Shown piece by piece: positions 17,740 through 25,678 of a DNA stretch of 64,000 nt. Within the stretch, counting starts at the first letter, position 1. Every line of letters starts with the position of its first letter. The notes under the pieces are model-generated. The model did no database searches. It was not told where the DNA came from and saw only the letters and a program-made list of their open reading frames with translations. The translations under genes and the position numbers were made by a program. The stretch comes from Nocardioides nitrophenolicus (GTDB lineage Bacteria; Actinomycetota; Actinomycetes; Propionibacteriales; Nocardioidaceae): assembly GCF_016907515.1 (NCBI RefSeq), contig NZ_JAFBBY010000001.1, forward strand, positions 3,658,001 through 3,722,000, written 5' to 3'.

Positions 17740-18755
17740 CCCCGATCTTCAGCGCCCGCGTGGGCGGCCAGACCGGAGCGCCCGGCGTGCTCGGGGTCGT
17801 CGAGAAGGCGATCGCCGCCGAGGAGGCGGGCTTCGACCAGGTCTGGACCGGCAACGACTTCCTGGGCGAGCCCGGCGTCGTCGCCCTCGCCGCGATCGCG
17901 ATGCGGACCACCCGGATCAAGTTCGGCAGCGGCGTGCTGGACCCGGTCAGCCTGCATCCGGGCCAGATCGCGCAGATCGCCACCGGCCTGCAGGAGCTCT
18001 CCGGCGGCCGGTTCCTGCTCGGCATCGGCGCCGGCTCCGACGTCTACTTCGCGCGCGCCGGCATCACCCCGGCCCTCAAGGCCGCCCCTCGCACCCGGCA
18101 GGCGGTGGTGACCATCCGCGAGCTGCTCGCCGGCCGCAGCCCGCTCGGCACGCCGTACGCCGCCGAGGGCTGGTCCGCGCAGGCCGTGCTGCGTGACGCG
18201 CACCCCACGCCGATCTACGTCGGCGGCCTCGGCCCCCGGATGCTGGCCGTCGCGGGAGCCCACGCCGACGGCGCGCTCTCGCTGTGCCTGCCTCCGCGCC
18301 ACGTCCGCGCCGTCACCCACCAGATCGCCGAGGCGAACTCCGCCGCCGGGCGCACGATGGCGGACTTCGACCTCGCGGCCTGCGTCTGGGCCTCGATCTC
18401 CGACGACCGCGCCGCCGCCCGGCGGATCCTGGCCGCGCACATCGCCGAGTACAGCGGCTCGCTGGCCCCCGCCGCGCTCACTGCCAACGGCCTCGACGTC
18501 GCCGAGTTCGAGCACACCCAGTCCCTGATGGACCAGGGCCGGGTCGAGGAGGCGATCGACTCGGTCACCGACGCCATGCTCGGCCTCGGCATCGTCGGCG
18601 GCGTCGACGACGTGATCGAGCAGTGCGGCCAGCTGATCGACTCCGGCGTCCGCCACATCTCCTTCGGCCCACCCATGGGCACCGACCCGATCGGCGCGCT
18701 GCGCCTGATCGGCGAGAAGGTCCTGCCCGCACTCCGCGCCCAGTTCGACGCCTGA
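17736..18755 (+). CDS. LLM-class flavin-dependent oxidoreductase
   Basis: 339 residues of the luciferase-like TIM-barrel family: AEEAGFDQVWTGND near the start, RTTRIKFGSGV, LQELSGGRFLLGIGAG, TPIYVGGLGPRML, and C-terminal ISFGPPMGTDPIGALRLIGEKV (methylene-H4MPT reductase/F420-type relatives). It uses F420 or FMNH2; which one cannot be decided. ATG 17736 overlaps the TIGR04076 copy 2 stop. It could perform a reduction or a monooxygenation in the operon's pathway. Confidence 0.85.
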   Translation: MTPIFSARVGGQTGAPGVLGVVEKAIAAEEAGFDQVWTGNDFLGEPGVVALAAIAMRTTRIKFGSGVLDPVSLHPGQIAQIATGLQELSGGRFLLGIGAGSDVYFARAGITPALKAAPRTRQAVVTIRELLAGRSPLGTPYAAEGWSAQAVLRDAHPTPIYVGGLGPRMLAVAGAHADGALSLCLPPRHVRAVTHQIAEANSAAGRTMADFDLAACVWASISDDRAAARRILAAHIAEYSGSLAPAALTANGLDVAEFEHTQSLMDQGRVEEAIDSVTDAMLGLGIVGGVDDVIEQCGQLIDSGVRHISFGPPMGTDPIGALRLIGEKVLPALRAQFDA

Positions 18756-18773
18756 ACGAAAGAGAGAACGACC

Positions 18774-19061
18774 ATGATCGTCATCCACGGGGGAGTCCTC
18801 ATCGAGCCGGACCACGTCGACGAGGTGGCCCGCGTCGCCGTCGGCTTCGAGGCCGCCTCGCGCGCCGAGGCGGGCTGCGTCGAGTACCAGCTCTCCTGGC
18901 GGGTCGGCCCGTCGGCGAGCCTGCGGCTGCTCGAGATCTGGGAGGACGAGGCGAGCTATCTCGCCCACACCGAGGCCGAGCACACCAAGGAGTGGTCGGC
19001 GTACGTGTCCACGGTGGCGGCCGGCGCGCCCGCGTTCACGAGGTACGAGCTCGAGGGCTGA
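18774..19061 (+). CDS. ABM-domain putative monooxygenase (quinol monooxygenase-like)
   Basis: 95 residues, a single ferredoxin-like antibiotic-biosynthesis-monooxygenase domain: MIVIHGGVLIEPDHVDEV, AEAGCVEYQLSW, LRLLEIWEDEASYLAHTEAEH. Cofactor-free members oxidise quinols or protect from reactive intermediates. RBS GAAAGAGAG upstream. Last gene of the PaaX2 operon; convergent with the TetR gene. Confidence 0.82.
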   Translation: MIVIHGGVLIEPDHVDEVARVAVGFEAASRAEAGCVEYQLSWRVGPSASLRLLEIWEDEASYLAHTEAEHTKEWSAYVSTVAAGAPAFTRYELEG

Positions 19062-19103
19062 GCCGGCCGGCTCCGGCGTACGGAACGAGGCCGGGGCGAG
19101 AGA

Positions 19104-19718
19104 TCAGCGCGCGGCGCCGCGGAGGAGGAGATCGACGAGGTCGACGAGACGCTCGCGCAGGTCGAACGGCGGCCTCCCCGGACCGATCCAGGCTCGCACG
19201 ATCGCGAAGTAGCTCGTCGCCATGGTCATGCCGACCAGGGCGGGCTCGACGCCGGGCCGGAGCTCGGCGCGCCGACGGTCGAGGACGCTGGTGAACTCAT
19301 GGGTCAACGGGTGGTCGTCGAGGAGGTCGAGCGCGACCACCGCGGCGCCGATGAGGGCGGTGGTCTCCCGCCGCGACGTCGCGCTGATCGTGGCGAGCTC
19401 CTGCATGATCGCGCAGAGCTCGTCGCGCAGTGAGCCGTCGGCCGTCGTCGGCGCGAGGGCGTGGAAGGCGCGCTTCCGGCGGCGGGCGGACCACTCGTCG
19501 AGGAAGGCGGACTTCCGCTCGAAGTAGTTGAACACCGACGTCCGGGCGACGTCGGCGCGGACCGCGATGTCCTCCATGGTGGTGGACTCGTAGCCCTGCT
19601 CGACGAAGAGCTCGATGGCGGCCTCGAAGACGCGGTCGCGTCGCTGGCCGCGGCGCCGGGCGCGCGCGGTCTCGGTGGGTCCGGCGGCGTCTGCCGGGAC
19701 CGCCCTGTGCGCGGGCAT
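19104..19718 (-). CDS. TetR-family transcriptional regulator
   Basis: 204 residues. N-terminal helix-turn-helix at about 28-70 (RVFEAAIELFVEQGYESTTMEDIAVRADVARTSVFNYFERK), followed by a helical ligand-binding domain. ATG 19718 has AGGAGG upstream. Divergent from the PucR-type gene at 19824; the palindrome at 19773-19788 in between is its likely operator, controlling itself and the activator. Confidence 0.9.
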   Translation of the reverse strand: MPAHRAVPADAAGPTETARARRRGQRRDRVFEAAIELFVEQGYESTTMEDIAVRADVARTSVFNYFERKSAFLDEWSARRRKRAFHALAPTTADGSLRDELCAIMQELATISATSRRETTALIGAAVVALDLLDDHPLTHEFTSVLDRRRAELRPGVEPALVGMTMATSYFAIVRAWIGPGRPPFDLRERLVDLVDLLLRGAAR

Positions 19719-19772
19719 CGGTTCTCGCCTCCTGGTGACAGCCGAGGTACGTGCCGCGTATGCTGCCAGAAC

Positions 19773-19788
19773 TTGAACTCCGGTTCAA
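19773..19788. promoter_or_regulatory. TetR operator palindrome TTGAAC-TCCG-GTTCAA
   Basis: Perfect 6-bp arms with a 4-bp centre in the 105-bp gap between the divergent TetR and PucR-type genes. It also fits the GAAC-N4-GTTC core of LexA boxes, but flanks and centre differ from the LexA consensus, and the adjacent TetR gene is the better owner. Confidence 0.5.
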
Positions 19789-19823
19789 ACTTGGCTGTGG
19801 ATGCAAAGCAGGGAGGTGGGGCC

Positions 19824-21545
19824 GTGACTCTCGAGACCCCCGCGCGGCCCGCGCTGACCGGCGAGCTGTACCTCCGACGGCTGCTGGCCGCCCGCGACGT
19901 CACCCAGGCGCTGCAGATCGCGACCGACCATGTGGCGAGGCTGCTGGGATGTCCGGTCTCCTGGGCCGGGCTGGTCGAAGGGGACTACCTGGTCATGGGT
20001 GCCCACCACGGCGTCGAGTCGACGGAGATGGCGGCCGCCTGGCGGCTGAGGGTGGGCGAGGGGATCGGTGGCCGGGTCGCCCTCGAGCGCCGGCCGCAGA
20101 TGAGCCGCGACTATCGGCATGACTCGCGGCGGGTGCCGTTGATGAAGCGCCTCATCGACAACGAGGGCATCCAGGCGACCCTCATCGTGCCGATCCTGGT
20201 CGCGGAGACCACGCTGGGAGTGCTGTACGCCGCGCATCGTCACCCCTACCCGTGGACCGAGGCCGAGCAGGACGCCCTCGAGCAGATCGCCCACGACCTC
20301 GGGGTCCGGCTGCGCCAGCTCGACGTCGACGGCGGGAGGCAACGGCTGGCCGACCGCGCGGAGCGTCGCTCGTCGCTGGCCAGGCTCAACATGGAGGCGT
20401 CCGCGCGGCTCGCGGGCAATCTCGCCCACCATGCCGATGCCGGGCTGGCGCTGGACCTCCTCGCCCGGGAGGTCGGCGGCTGCGTCGAGCTGCGACAGCC
20501 GGACGGGACGCTGATCCGCACGTCGGGTGAGCTCGGCGACGGCAACCCCCGGGTCATCGTGCGCGCCGTCCTCCCCGAGTGCGACGACCTGACCGTGGTC
20601 GTCGTCCACACCCGCGAGCCGGACGAGGACGCCCGGGCGTTCATCGACCTGTGCGTCGGCCTCTTCCGGCTGCAGCTCCTGCGGGTCAGCGAACGCGAGA
20701 GGACGACCGAACGGCTCCGGGGCGGCCTGTTCGACGACCTGCTCGAGGGCCGGGTGGGCGAGCCCGAGGCGTTCCGCGAGCGGATGGCCCTGATGGGGAT
20801 CGCCGTGGCCGCGGGTGCCCATGTGGTCGTGGCCGGCCTGCGCGACAGCCCGGACGACCTGGTCCGCCCCGAGCGGTTGGAGCGCCCCCTGCGCGCCGCG
20901 GTCCCGGGCGTCGTGACGGCGCGTCGTGGCAACCGCCTGGTGGCCATCGTCCCCGCTCCAGGGCGGCCCGCCGGCGACCTCCGCGCACGGATCGGCTCCG
21001 TCCTCGAGCGGGCGGAGGGCGCGTGGATCGCCGGCCTGGGGCGCGGGTGCGTCGAGCTGCTCGACTGCTCGACGTCGTACGACGAGGCCCGCGCGGCCTG
21101 CGAGCTGATGATCCGCGGCGACGTCGACGGTCCGGTCGTCACGGCTCATGAGCTGGGGATCCTCGGCATGGCCAGCCTGCCGGCGGCCCACCTGCGGACG
21201 ACGGTGCTCGACGTGCTCGGCCCGGTGCTGGAGCTCGACGCGCGCCGCGGCACCGACTTCCTGCTGACCCTGCGGGCCTACCTGGCCCACGACCGGCACC
21301 TCCCGGACACCGCGGCCGCCCTCCATGTCCACTACAACACCGTGCGGAACCGGATCGCCAGGATCGAGGCGACCCTGGGTGTCGACATGCGCGACGTCGA
21401 CGACCGGTTCCGGCTCGAGACGGCGCTGCGCATGCATGCGCTCAGCGAGGCGCTCGGGCACACGGTGCCCGACTCGGTGCGCGACTCGGTGCGCGACGCG
21501 GCTCCGGGTGGGCGCCCGCGCGCGGTCGGCGCTGTCGCGCCGTGA
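19824..21545 (+). CDS. GAF- and PucR-type (CdaR-like) transcriptional activator
   Basis: 573 residues. GAF domain at about 20-160 (GEGIGGRVALERRPQMSRDY, LIVPILVAETTLGVLYAAHR), a middle GGDEF-like CdaR segment, and a C-terminal PucR helix-turn-helix at about 473-519 (LRAYLAHDRHLPDTAAALHVHYNTVRNRIARI). GTG 19824 is chosen for GGGAGG upstream. Such proteins activate catabolic genes on binding small aromatics or acids. The C-terminal tail contains repeated DSVRDSVRDA. The paired palindromes just downstream, ahead of the MBL gene, are probable targets. Confidence 0.85.
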   Translation: MTLETPARPALTGELYLRRLLAARDVTQALQIATDHVARLLGCPVSWAGLVEGDYLVMGAHHGVESTEMAAAWRLRVGEGIGGRVALERRPQMSRDYRHDSRRVPLMKRLIDNEGIQATLIVPILVAETTLGVLYAAHRHPYPWTEAEQDALEQIAHDLGVRLRQLDVDGGRQRLADRAERRSSLARLNMEASARLAGNLAHHADAGLALDLLAREVGGCVELRQPDGTLIRTSGELGDGNPRVIVRAVLPECDDLTVVVVHTREPDEDARAFIDLCVGLFRLQLLRVSERERTTERLRGGLFDDLLEGRVGEPEAFRERMALMGIAVAAGAHVVVAGLRDSPDDLVRPERLERPLRAAVPGVVTARRGNRLVAIVPAPGRPAGDLRARIGSVLERAEGAWIAGLGRGCVELLDCSTSYDEARAACELMIRGDVDGPVVTAHELGILGMASLPAAHLRTTVLDVLGPVLELDARRGTDFLLTLRAYLAHDRHLPDTAAALHVHYNTVRNRIARIEATLGVDMRDVDDRFRLETALRMHALSEALGHTVPDSVRDSVRDAAPGGRPRAVGAVAP

Positions 21546-21548
21546 CAG
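21532..21548. promoter_or_regulatory. Upstream palindrome of pair A (CTGTCGC-GCC-GTGACAG)
   Basis: 17-bp near-palindrome with one mismatch, overlapping the end of the PucR-type gene. It is nearly the same as the site at 22598-22616 and lies about 50 bp (centre to centre) before a second palindrome, as in the other promoter. Confidence 0.55.
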
Positions 21549-21582
21549 TGTCGGGCCCGGATTCTGTCGGGGGCTGATCTGG

Positions 21583-21596
21583 GTGACGGCCGTCAC
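21583..21596. promoter_or_regulatory. Downstream palindrome of pair A (GTGACGG-CCGTCAC)
   Basis: Perfect 14-bp palindrome, followed by AG, 46 bp before the MBL-fold hydrolase start. Matches GTGAC-CGCC-GTCACAG ahead of the gene at 22745. Confidence 0.6.
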
Positions 21597-21642
21597 AGGG
21601 CCGGAAGGTGGGCTCACCACCCACCGAGCAAGGAGCCCTGCG

Positions 21643-22584
21643 ATGGCCGAGATCCCCTACACCCGCGGACTGCACCGACTCACCGACCACTGCCACGCGT
21701 GGCTGGTGCCCGACGGGACCTGGGGATGGAGCAATGCGGGCCTCGTCGTCGGTGACGGCGAGTCGCTGCTGGTCGACACGCTGTTCGACCTCGCGTTGAC
21801 GCGGGAGATGCTGGCCGGGCTGGCCGGGGTCACCCGCGAGAGCCCGATCCGCTACCTCGTCAACACCCACGCCAACGGTGACCACTGGTTCGGCAACGAG
21901 CTGGTCGCCGACGCCGAGATCATCGCCTCGGCCCAGACCGCCGACGAGATGTCGTCGAACGGCCCGGACCTGATCACCGGCCTGCTCGCCCAGCAGGGAC
22001 CCGCCGGAGACTTCGCGCGACACATCTTCGAGCCGTTCCGCTTCGACGACATCACGCCGACGCCGGCGACCCGCACCTTCGAGGACGAGCTGCGTCTCGA
22101 CGTCGGGGGCAAGGAGGTCCGGGTCATCAAGCTCGGCCCGGCCCACACCGAGGGCGACAGCGTCGTCTTCGTCCCGGAGGACCGCGTGCTGTACGCCGGC
22201 GACCTCCTCTTCATCGGTGGTACGCCGATCAGCTGGGCCGGGCCCATCTCGGGGTGGGTCGCCGCGTGCGACCGCATGCTCGCCCTGGACCCCGTCGCCG
22301 TCGTTCCCGGACACGGCCCGGTGATCCCCGCGGCGCGGATCCACGAGGTGCGGGACTACCTGGTCTTCGTCGAGGACGAGGCCACCCGGCGCTACGAGGC
22401 GGGCATGTCGCCCGAGGACGCCATGCGGGACATCGCCCTGGGCCGCTTCGACGCGCTCGACGAGAAGGGCCGCATCGCGCAGAACGTGCTCGCCGTCTAC
22501 TACGAGCTGGACCCCGGCCTGGAGCGCGTCGACACCCTCGAGGTCATCCGGCGCATCGCCGATCTGGAGGGCTACCGGGCCTAG
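21643..22584 (+). CDS. MBL-fold metallo-hydrolase
   Basis: 313 residues. Metal motif reads THANGDHWFGN (His76, Asn78, Asp80, His81), i.e. HxHxDH with the second His replaced by Asn, as in several MBL subfamilies. Further ligands are GPAHTEGDSVVF (His), LYAGDLLFIG (Asp) and VVPGHGPV (His). The family hydrolyses thioesters, lactones, esters or beta-lactams. ATG 21643 has AAGGAG 8 nt upstream. Likely controlled by the paired palindromes before it. Confidence 0.85.
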   Translation: MAEIPYTRGLHRLTDHCHAWLVPDGTWGWSNAGLVVGDGESLLVDTLFDLALTREMLAGLAGVTRESPIRYLVNTHANGDHWFGNELVADAEIIASAQTADEMSSNGPDLITGLLAQQGPAGDFARHIFEPFRFDDITPTPATRTFEDELRLDVGGKEVRVIKLGPAHTEGDSVVFVPEDRVLYAGDLLFIGGTPISWAGPISGWVAACDRMLALDPVAVVPGHGPVIPAARIHEVRDYLVFVEDEATRRYEAGMSPEDAMRDIALGRFDALDEKGRIAQNVLAVYYELDPGLERVDTLEVIRRIADLEGYRA

Positions 22585-22597
22585 GCCCGCGCCCGGG

Positions 22598-22616
22598 GCT
22601 GTCACGGCGTGACAGC
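22598..22616. promoter_or_regulatory. Upstream palindrome of pair B (GCTGTCAC-GGC-GTGACAGC)
   Basis: Perfect 8-bp arms with a 3-bp centre, just after the MBL gene stop. Its centre is about 48 bp before the centre of the 22649 site. Same arrangement as pair A. Confidence 0.6.
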
Positions 22617-22648
22617 GGAGGGCGCGCTTTCTGTGGGGCGGCGCTCTG

Positions 22649-22662
22649 GTGACCGCCGTCAC
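22649..22662. promoter_or_regulatory. Downstream palindrome of pair B (GTGAC-CGCC-GTCAC)
   Basis: 5-bp arms with a 4-bp centre and trailing AG, in a block that also repeats the CTGTSGGG and GAAGGTGG flanks of pair A. It precedes the eleven-gene operon starting at 22745. Confidence 0.6.
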
Positions 22663-22744
22663 AGCCCGTGAAGGTGGTCACGACGCGGACCGAACGTCCG
22701 CCCACCGACCGATACGAGCCGACGAGGAAGGAGGACCAGCACCG

Positions 22745-23455
22745 ATGAGGCTCACGACGTTCAGCAGCGGCGGCACCAGCCACACCGGCGTGGTGGACGC
22801 CGGTGTCGCGGTCAGTCTCGGACTGGCCTCCGGCGGCGACCCGCGATTCGCGAGCCTTCTCGCTCTCGTCCGTGGCGGCGACTCGGCGCTGGCGGATGCG
22901 CGTGAGCTCGCCGTCTCGCACCCGGTGCGGGCGGCGTACGACGTCGACGACGTCACCGTGCGGGCGCCGTTGCCCGTCCCGACCGGGGTGCGGCACTGGA
23001 CCCGGACCGGCGCGGCAGAGGCCGCCGCTCCCGACACGCCGGCGAAGGGCCCGGGCGACCCGGTCACCCCGAACGCCGACGGCCGCGTCGCCGTGGCGAT
23101 CGCCGCCGTGGTCGACTCCTCCGCCCGGATCTTCGGCTGCACCGTCCTCGGTGGAGCACAGGGACCGTTCGTCGTCACGGTGGATGCTCTCGACCCGGAC
23201 CTCGCCCGCGTGGTCGAGGTCCGGGTCAACGGTGTCCACCACGCACGGTCCGCCGTCCCGGACGCCCGCGGCCACCTGGACCGGGCGTTCGCCGGCCTCG
23301 GCGCGATCCGCCCGCTGCGCGCCGGGGAGCTCGTCGTGGTCGACCTCACGGCCGACCTCCCGCCCGGGCAGTGCGTGCTCCGCGACGGCGACGAGATCGA
23401 GCTCGAGGTGACCGGCCTCGGCGTCCTCCGCAACCGCATCCAGATCCTCCCCTGA
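22745..23455 (+). CDS. Short, degenerate fumarylacetoacetate-hydrolase-like protein
   Basis: 236 residues. The N-terminal part (MRLTTFSSGG..HTGVVDAG) and the C-terminal part (VEVRVNGVHHARSAVPD, DLPPGQCVLRDGDEIELEVTGLGVLRNRI) align by eye with FAH-family hydrolases. The usual central His/Glu-rich metal centre (HxxE, ExE, Asp) is not seen, and the protein is about 70 residues shorter than the intact FAH protein at 31138. It is probably catalytically altered or a subunit. ATG 22745 follows GAAGGAGGA. First gene of the operon. Confidence 0.65.
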   Translation: MRLTTFSSGGTSHTGVVDAGVAVSLGLASGGDPRFASLLALVRGGDSALADARELAVSHPVRAAYDVDDVTVRAPLPVPTGVRHWTRTGAAEAAAPDTPAKGPGDPVTPNADGRVAVAIAAVVDSSARIFGCTVLGGAQGPFVVTVDALDPDLARVVEVRVNGVHHARSAVPDARGHLDRAFAGLGAIRPLRAGELVVVDLTADLPPGQCVLRDGDEIELEVTGLGVLRNRIQILP

Positions 23456-23490
23456 CCGACCATCCACCGAAGGCCACGAAAGGCAGCACC

Positions 23491-24291
23491 ATGACCAGGC
23501 TTGTCGACCTCTCCCGCACCCTCGACCCCGCCAACCGCGAGCTCGTCCCCGAGGCCTACAAGGCGCTCGAGACCGTGCTCGCGCCCAAGATCGAGTATCT
23601 CCACCCCAGCGACCGCGGCCGCGACCGGATGACCGAGATCTTCGGCTGCGAGGGCCACGAGCTCCCCAACGGCGAGGGCTGGGGCGAGGACTGGCTCACT
23701 GAGATGAACACCCACTGCGGCACCCACGTCGACGCCCCGCTCCACAGCGGCAGCCTGATCGAGGGCAAGCAGGCCCGCACGATCAGCGACATCGACCTCT
23801 CCGAGCTCTACCGCCCGGGCCTGGTCCTCGACGTCCGCGAGTGGGCCGAGCCCGGCAAGGCGCTGCCGATCGAGGCCCTGGAGAAGGCGATCGCCGCCAC
23901 CGGCCGCGAGGTCCAGCAGGGCGACGCGCTGCTGCTGCGCACCGGCCAGGAGCGCTACACGCCGGCCGACCCCGAGTTCTTCAACTACCCGGGGATGAGC
24001 GGCGACGGCACCCGCTACCTGACCGGCCTCGGCGCCACGATCCTCGGCACCGACGCGATGGCCTGGGACCGCCCGTTCCCGGTGATGAAGGCGGCGTACG
24101 AGGCGACCGGCGACCCCAAGGAGCTGTGGGACGGCCACTTCGCGATCGCCGACAAGGAGGCGTTCATCATCCAGCAGCTCGACAACCTGAAGTCCGTGCC
24201 GGTGACCGGGTTCACCGTCGGCTTCTTCCCCATCAAGCTCCCCAAGACCAGCGCGTCGCCCTGCCGCGTCGTCGCCTTCCTCGACAACTGA
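23491..24291 (+). CDS. Cyclase-family metal-dependent hydrolase (kynurenine-formamidase-like)
   Basis: 266 residues with the cyclase/formamidase motif HCGTHVDAPLH at 75-85 (His75, His79 and Asp81 as metal ligands) and DLSRTLDP near the start. C-terminal PCRVVAFLDN matches the family end. Members hydrolyse formamides, cyclic amides, lactones or isatin-like rings. RBS GAAAGG upstream. In this operon it is a strong candidate for ring or amide opening of the transported substrate. Confidence 0.88.
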   Translation: MTRLVDLSRTLDPANRELVPEAYKALETVLAPKIEYLHPSDRGRDRMTEIFGCEGHELPNGEGWGEDWLTEMNTHCGTHVDAPLHSGSLIEGKQARTISDIDLSELYRPGLVLDVREWAEPGKALPIEALEKAIAATGREVQQGDALLLRTGQERYTPADPEFFNYPGMSGDGTRYLTGLGATILGTDAMAWDRPFPVMKAAYEATGDPKELWDGHFAIADKEAFIIQQLDNLKSVPVTGFTVGFFPIKLPKTSASPCRVVAFLDN

Positions 24292-24325
24292 CCCCCGCAC
24301 CACCCGAGCACCAGGAGAAGCCCAG

Positions 24326-25645
24326 ATGTCCCGCACCACCTCGAAGTCCGCCGTCCGCGGCATCGCTGTCAGCGCCTGCGCGGCGCTCCTCCTCTCGGCC
24401 TGCGGCGGCGTGGTCAAGGAGGACGGCAAGAACAGCGACCCGGCCGCCGACCTGCCCGACGCCGAGATCGTCGCGCCGATCGCCGGCATGGAGTGCACGA
24501 CCGACACCGAGCCGACCGGCGACCCGATCGTGGTCGGCGGCTCGCTGAGCCTGACCGGCCCGCTGGCCCCGACCGCGACCCTGCACGACGCGGTGGCCGA
24601 CCTGGTCGTGGACTGGGTCAACGACTGCGGGGGAATCGACGGCCGTCCGCTCGAGTGGAAGGTGCTCGACGACCAGGGCGCCCCCGGGACGGTGACCTCC
24701 AACTACGAGCGCCTCATCGGCGACAAGGTCGACTTCGTCATGGGCCCCTACGGCGGCGCCGCGGCTCTCGCCGGTGCCGGCCCGGTGACCCGCGCCGGCT
24801 ATGCATACCCGACGGCCACCAACGGCGCGCCCGACAAGCTGATCGGCGAGAACCACTTCCCGTCCTGGCAGATCGGCGGCGGCGTCACGGACCCGGCCAG
24901 GATGTTCGACGCCCAGGCCACCACCTTCGTCGACGCGCTCGAGTCCGGCGGCAACCCGCCGAAGTCGGTGTTCTACGCCACGGCCAAGTTCCCGACCACG
25001 CTCAGCTACGCCGCCGCGACCCGTCCCGCGCTCGAGAAAGCCGGCGCCGAGACGGTCGGCGACGTCGAGTACGACCTCGGCACGACCGACTTCAGCTCGA
25101 TCGCGATCCGGATCCAGAACGCCGACCCCGACCTGGTCTACGTCGGCGGCCTCGGTGCCGACATCACCAACCTCTACCAGGCGTTCGACGCGATCGGCTA
25201 CACCCCCAAGGGCATCTACGTCGCGCTGCCCGCGCCGGCCGCCGTCCAGGGCCTGGGCGACAAGGCCGAGGGTCTGCTGATCTCGTCGATCTACGAGAAC
25301 CACCCGCCGCTGGGGGACACCGCGGTGGCGAAGTACTTCGCCAAGGCCTACAGCGAGGTCGCGGCCAAGGACAAGCTGTTCCCCCTGGTCGAGACCCAGG
25401 CCGCCGCGGGCTTCAGCGCCTGGCAGATCCTGCTGACCGGCATCCAGGAGGCCGGCGTCGACAACAAGGCCGTCATCGCGTGGCTCAACGCCCACGACGT
25501 CGACACGCTCGTCGGCACGGTCAACTTCGACGGCTACAACAACTACGGCACCGACTTCACGCGGGTGGCGCAGATCCAGGACGGCAAGCGGGTCCTGGTG
25601 TGGCCCAAGGACGTCGCGGACGCCGAGCTCGTCGAGAAGCACTGA
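24326..25645 (+). CDS. ABC transporter substrate-binding lipoprotein, branched-chain amino acid (Liv) type
   Basis: 439 residues. Lipoprotein signal with lipobox LSAC (Cys about residue 27). Type I periplasmic-binding fold: IVVGGSLSLTGPLA, VVDWVNDCGGIDGRPLEWKVLDDQ, FVMGPYGG, PDLVYVGGLGAD. Liv-type proteins in catabolic operons often bind aromatic or amide compounds rather than leucine. First of five transporter genes. Confidence 0.9.
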   Translation: MSRTTSKSAVRGIAVSACAALLLSACGGVVKEDGKNSDPAADLPDAEIVAPIAGMECTTDTEPTGDPIVVGGSLSLTGPLAPTATLHDAVADLVVDWVNDCGGIDGRPLEWKVLDDQGAPGTVTSNYERLIGDKVDFVMGPYGGAAALAGAGPVTRAGYAYPTATNGAPDKLIGENHFPSWQIGGGVTDPARMFDAQATTFVDALESGGNPPKSVFYATAKFPTTLSYAAATRPALEKAGAETVGDVEYDLGTTDFSSIAIRIQNADPDLVYVGGLGADITNLYQAFDAIGYTPKGIYVALPAPAAVQGLGDKAEGLLISSIYENHPPLGDTAVAKYFAKAYSEVAAKDKLFPLVETQAAAGFSAWQILLTGIQEAGVDNKAVIAWLNAHDVDTLVGTVNFDGYNNYGTDFTRVAQIQDGKRVLVWPKDVADAELVEKH

Positions 25646-25678
25646 CGGTCGCCCGACCGTCCTGACCGGAGACCCACC

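Noticed and set aside
19773..19788. GAAC-N4-GTTC as a LexA box
   Set aside because: Flanks (TT..AA) and centre TCCG do not match the consensus as well as the two other boxes; adjacent TetR gene explains it better.
19785..21620. 611-residue frame antisense to the PucR-type regulator
   Set aside because: Low-complexity shadow; the sense frame contains GAF and PucR domains.
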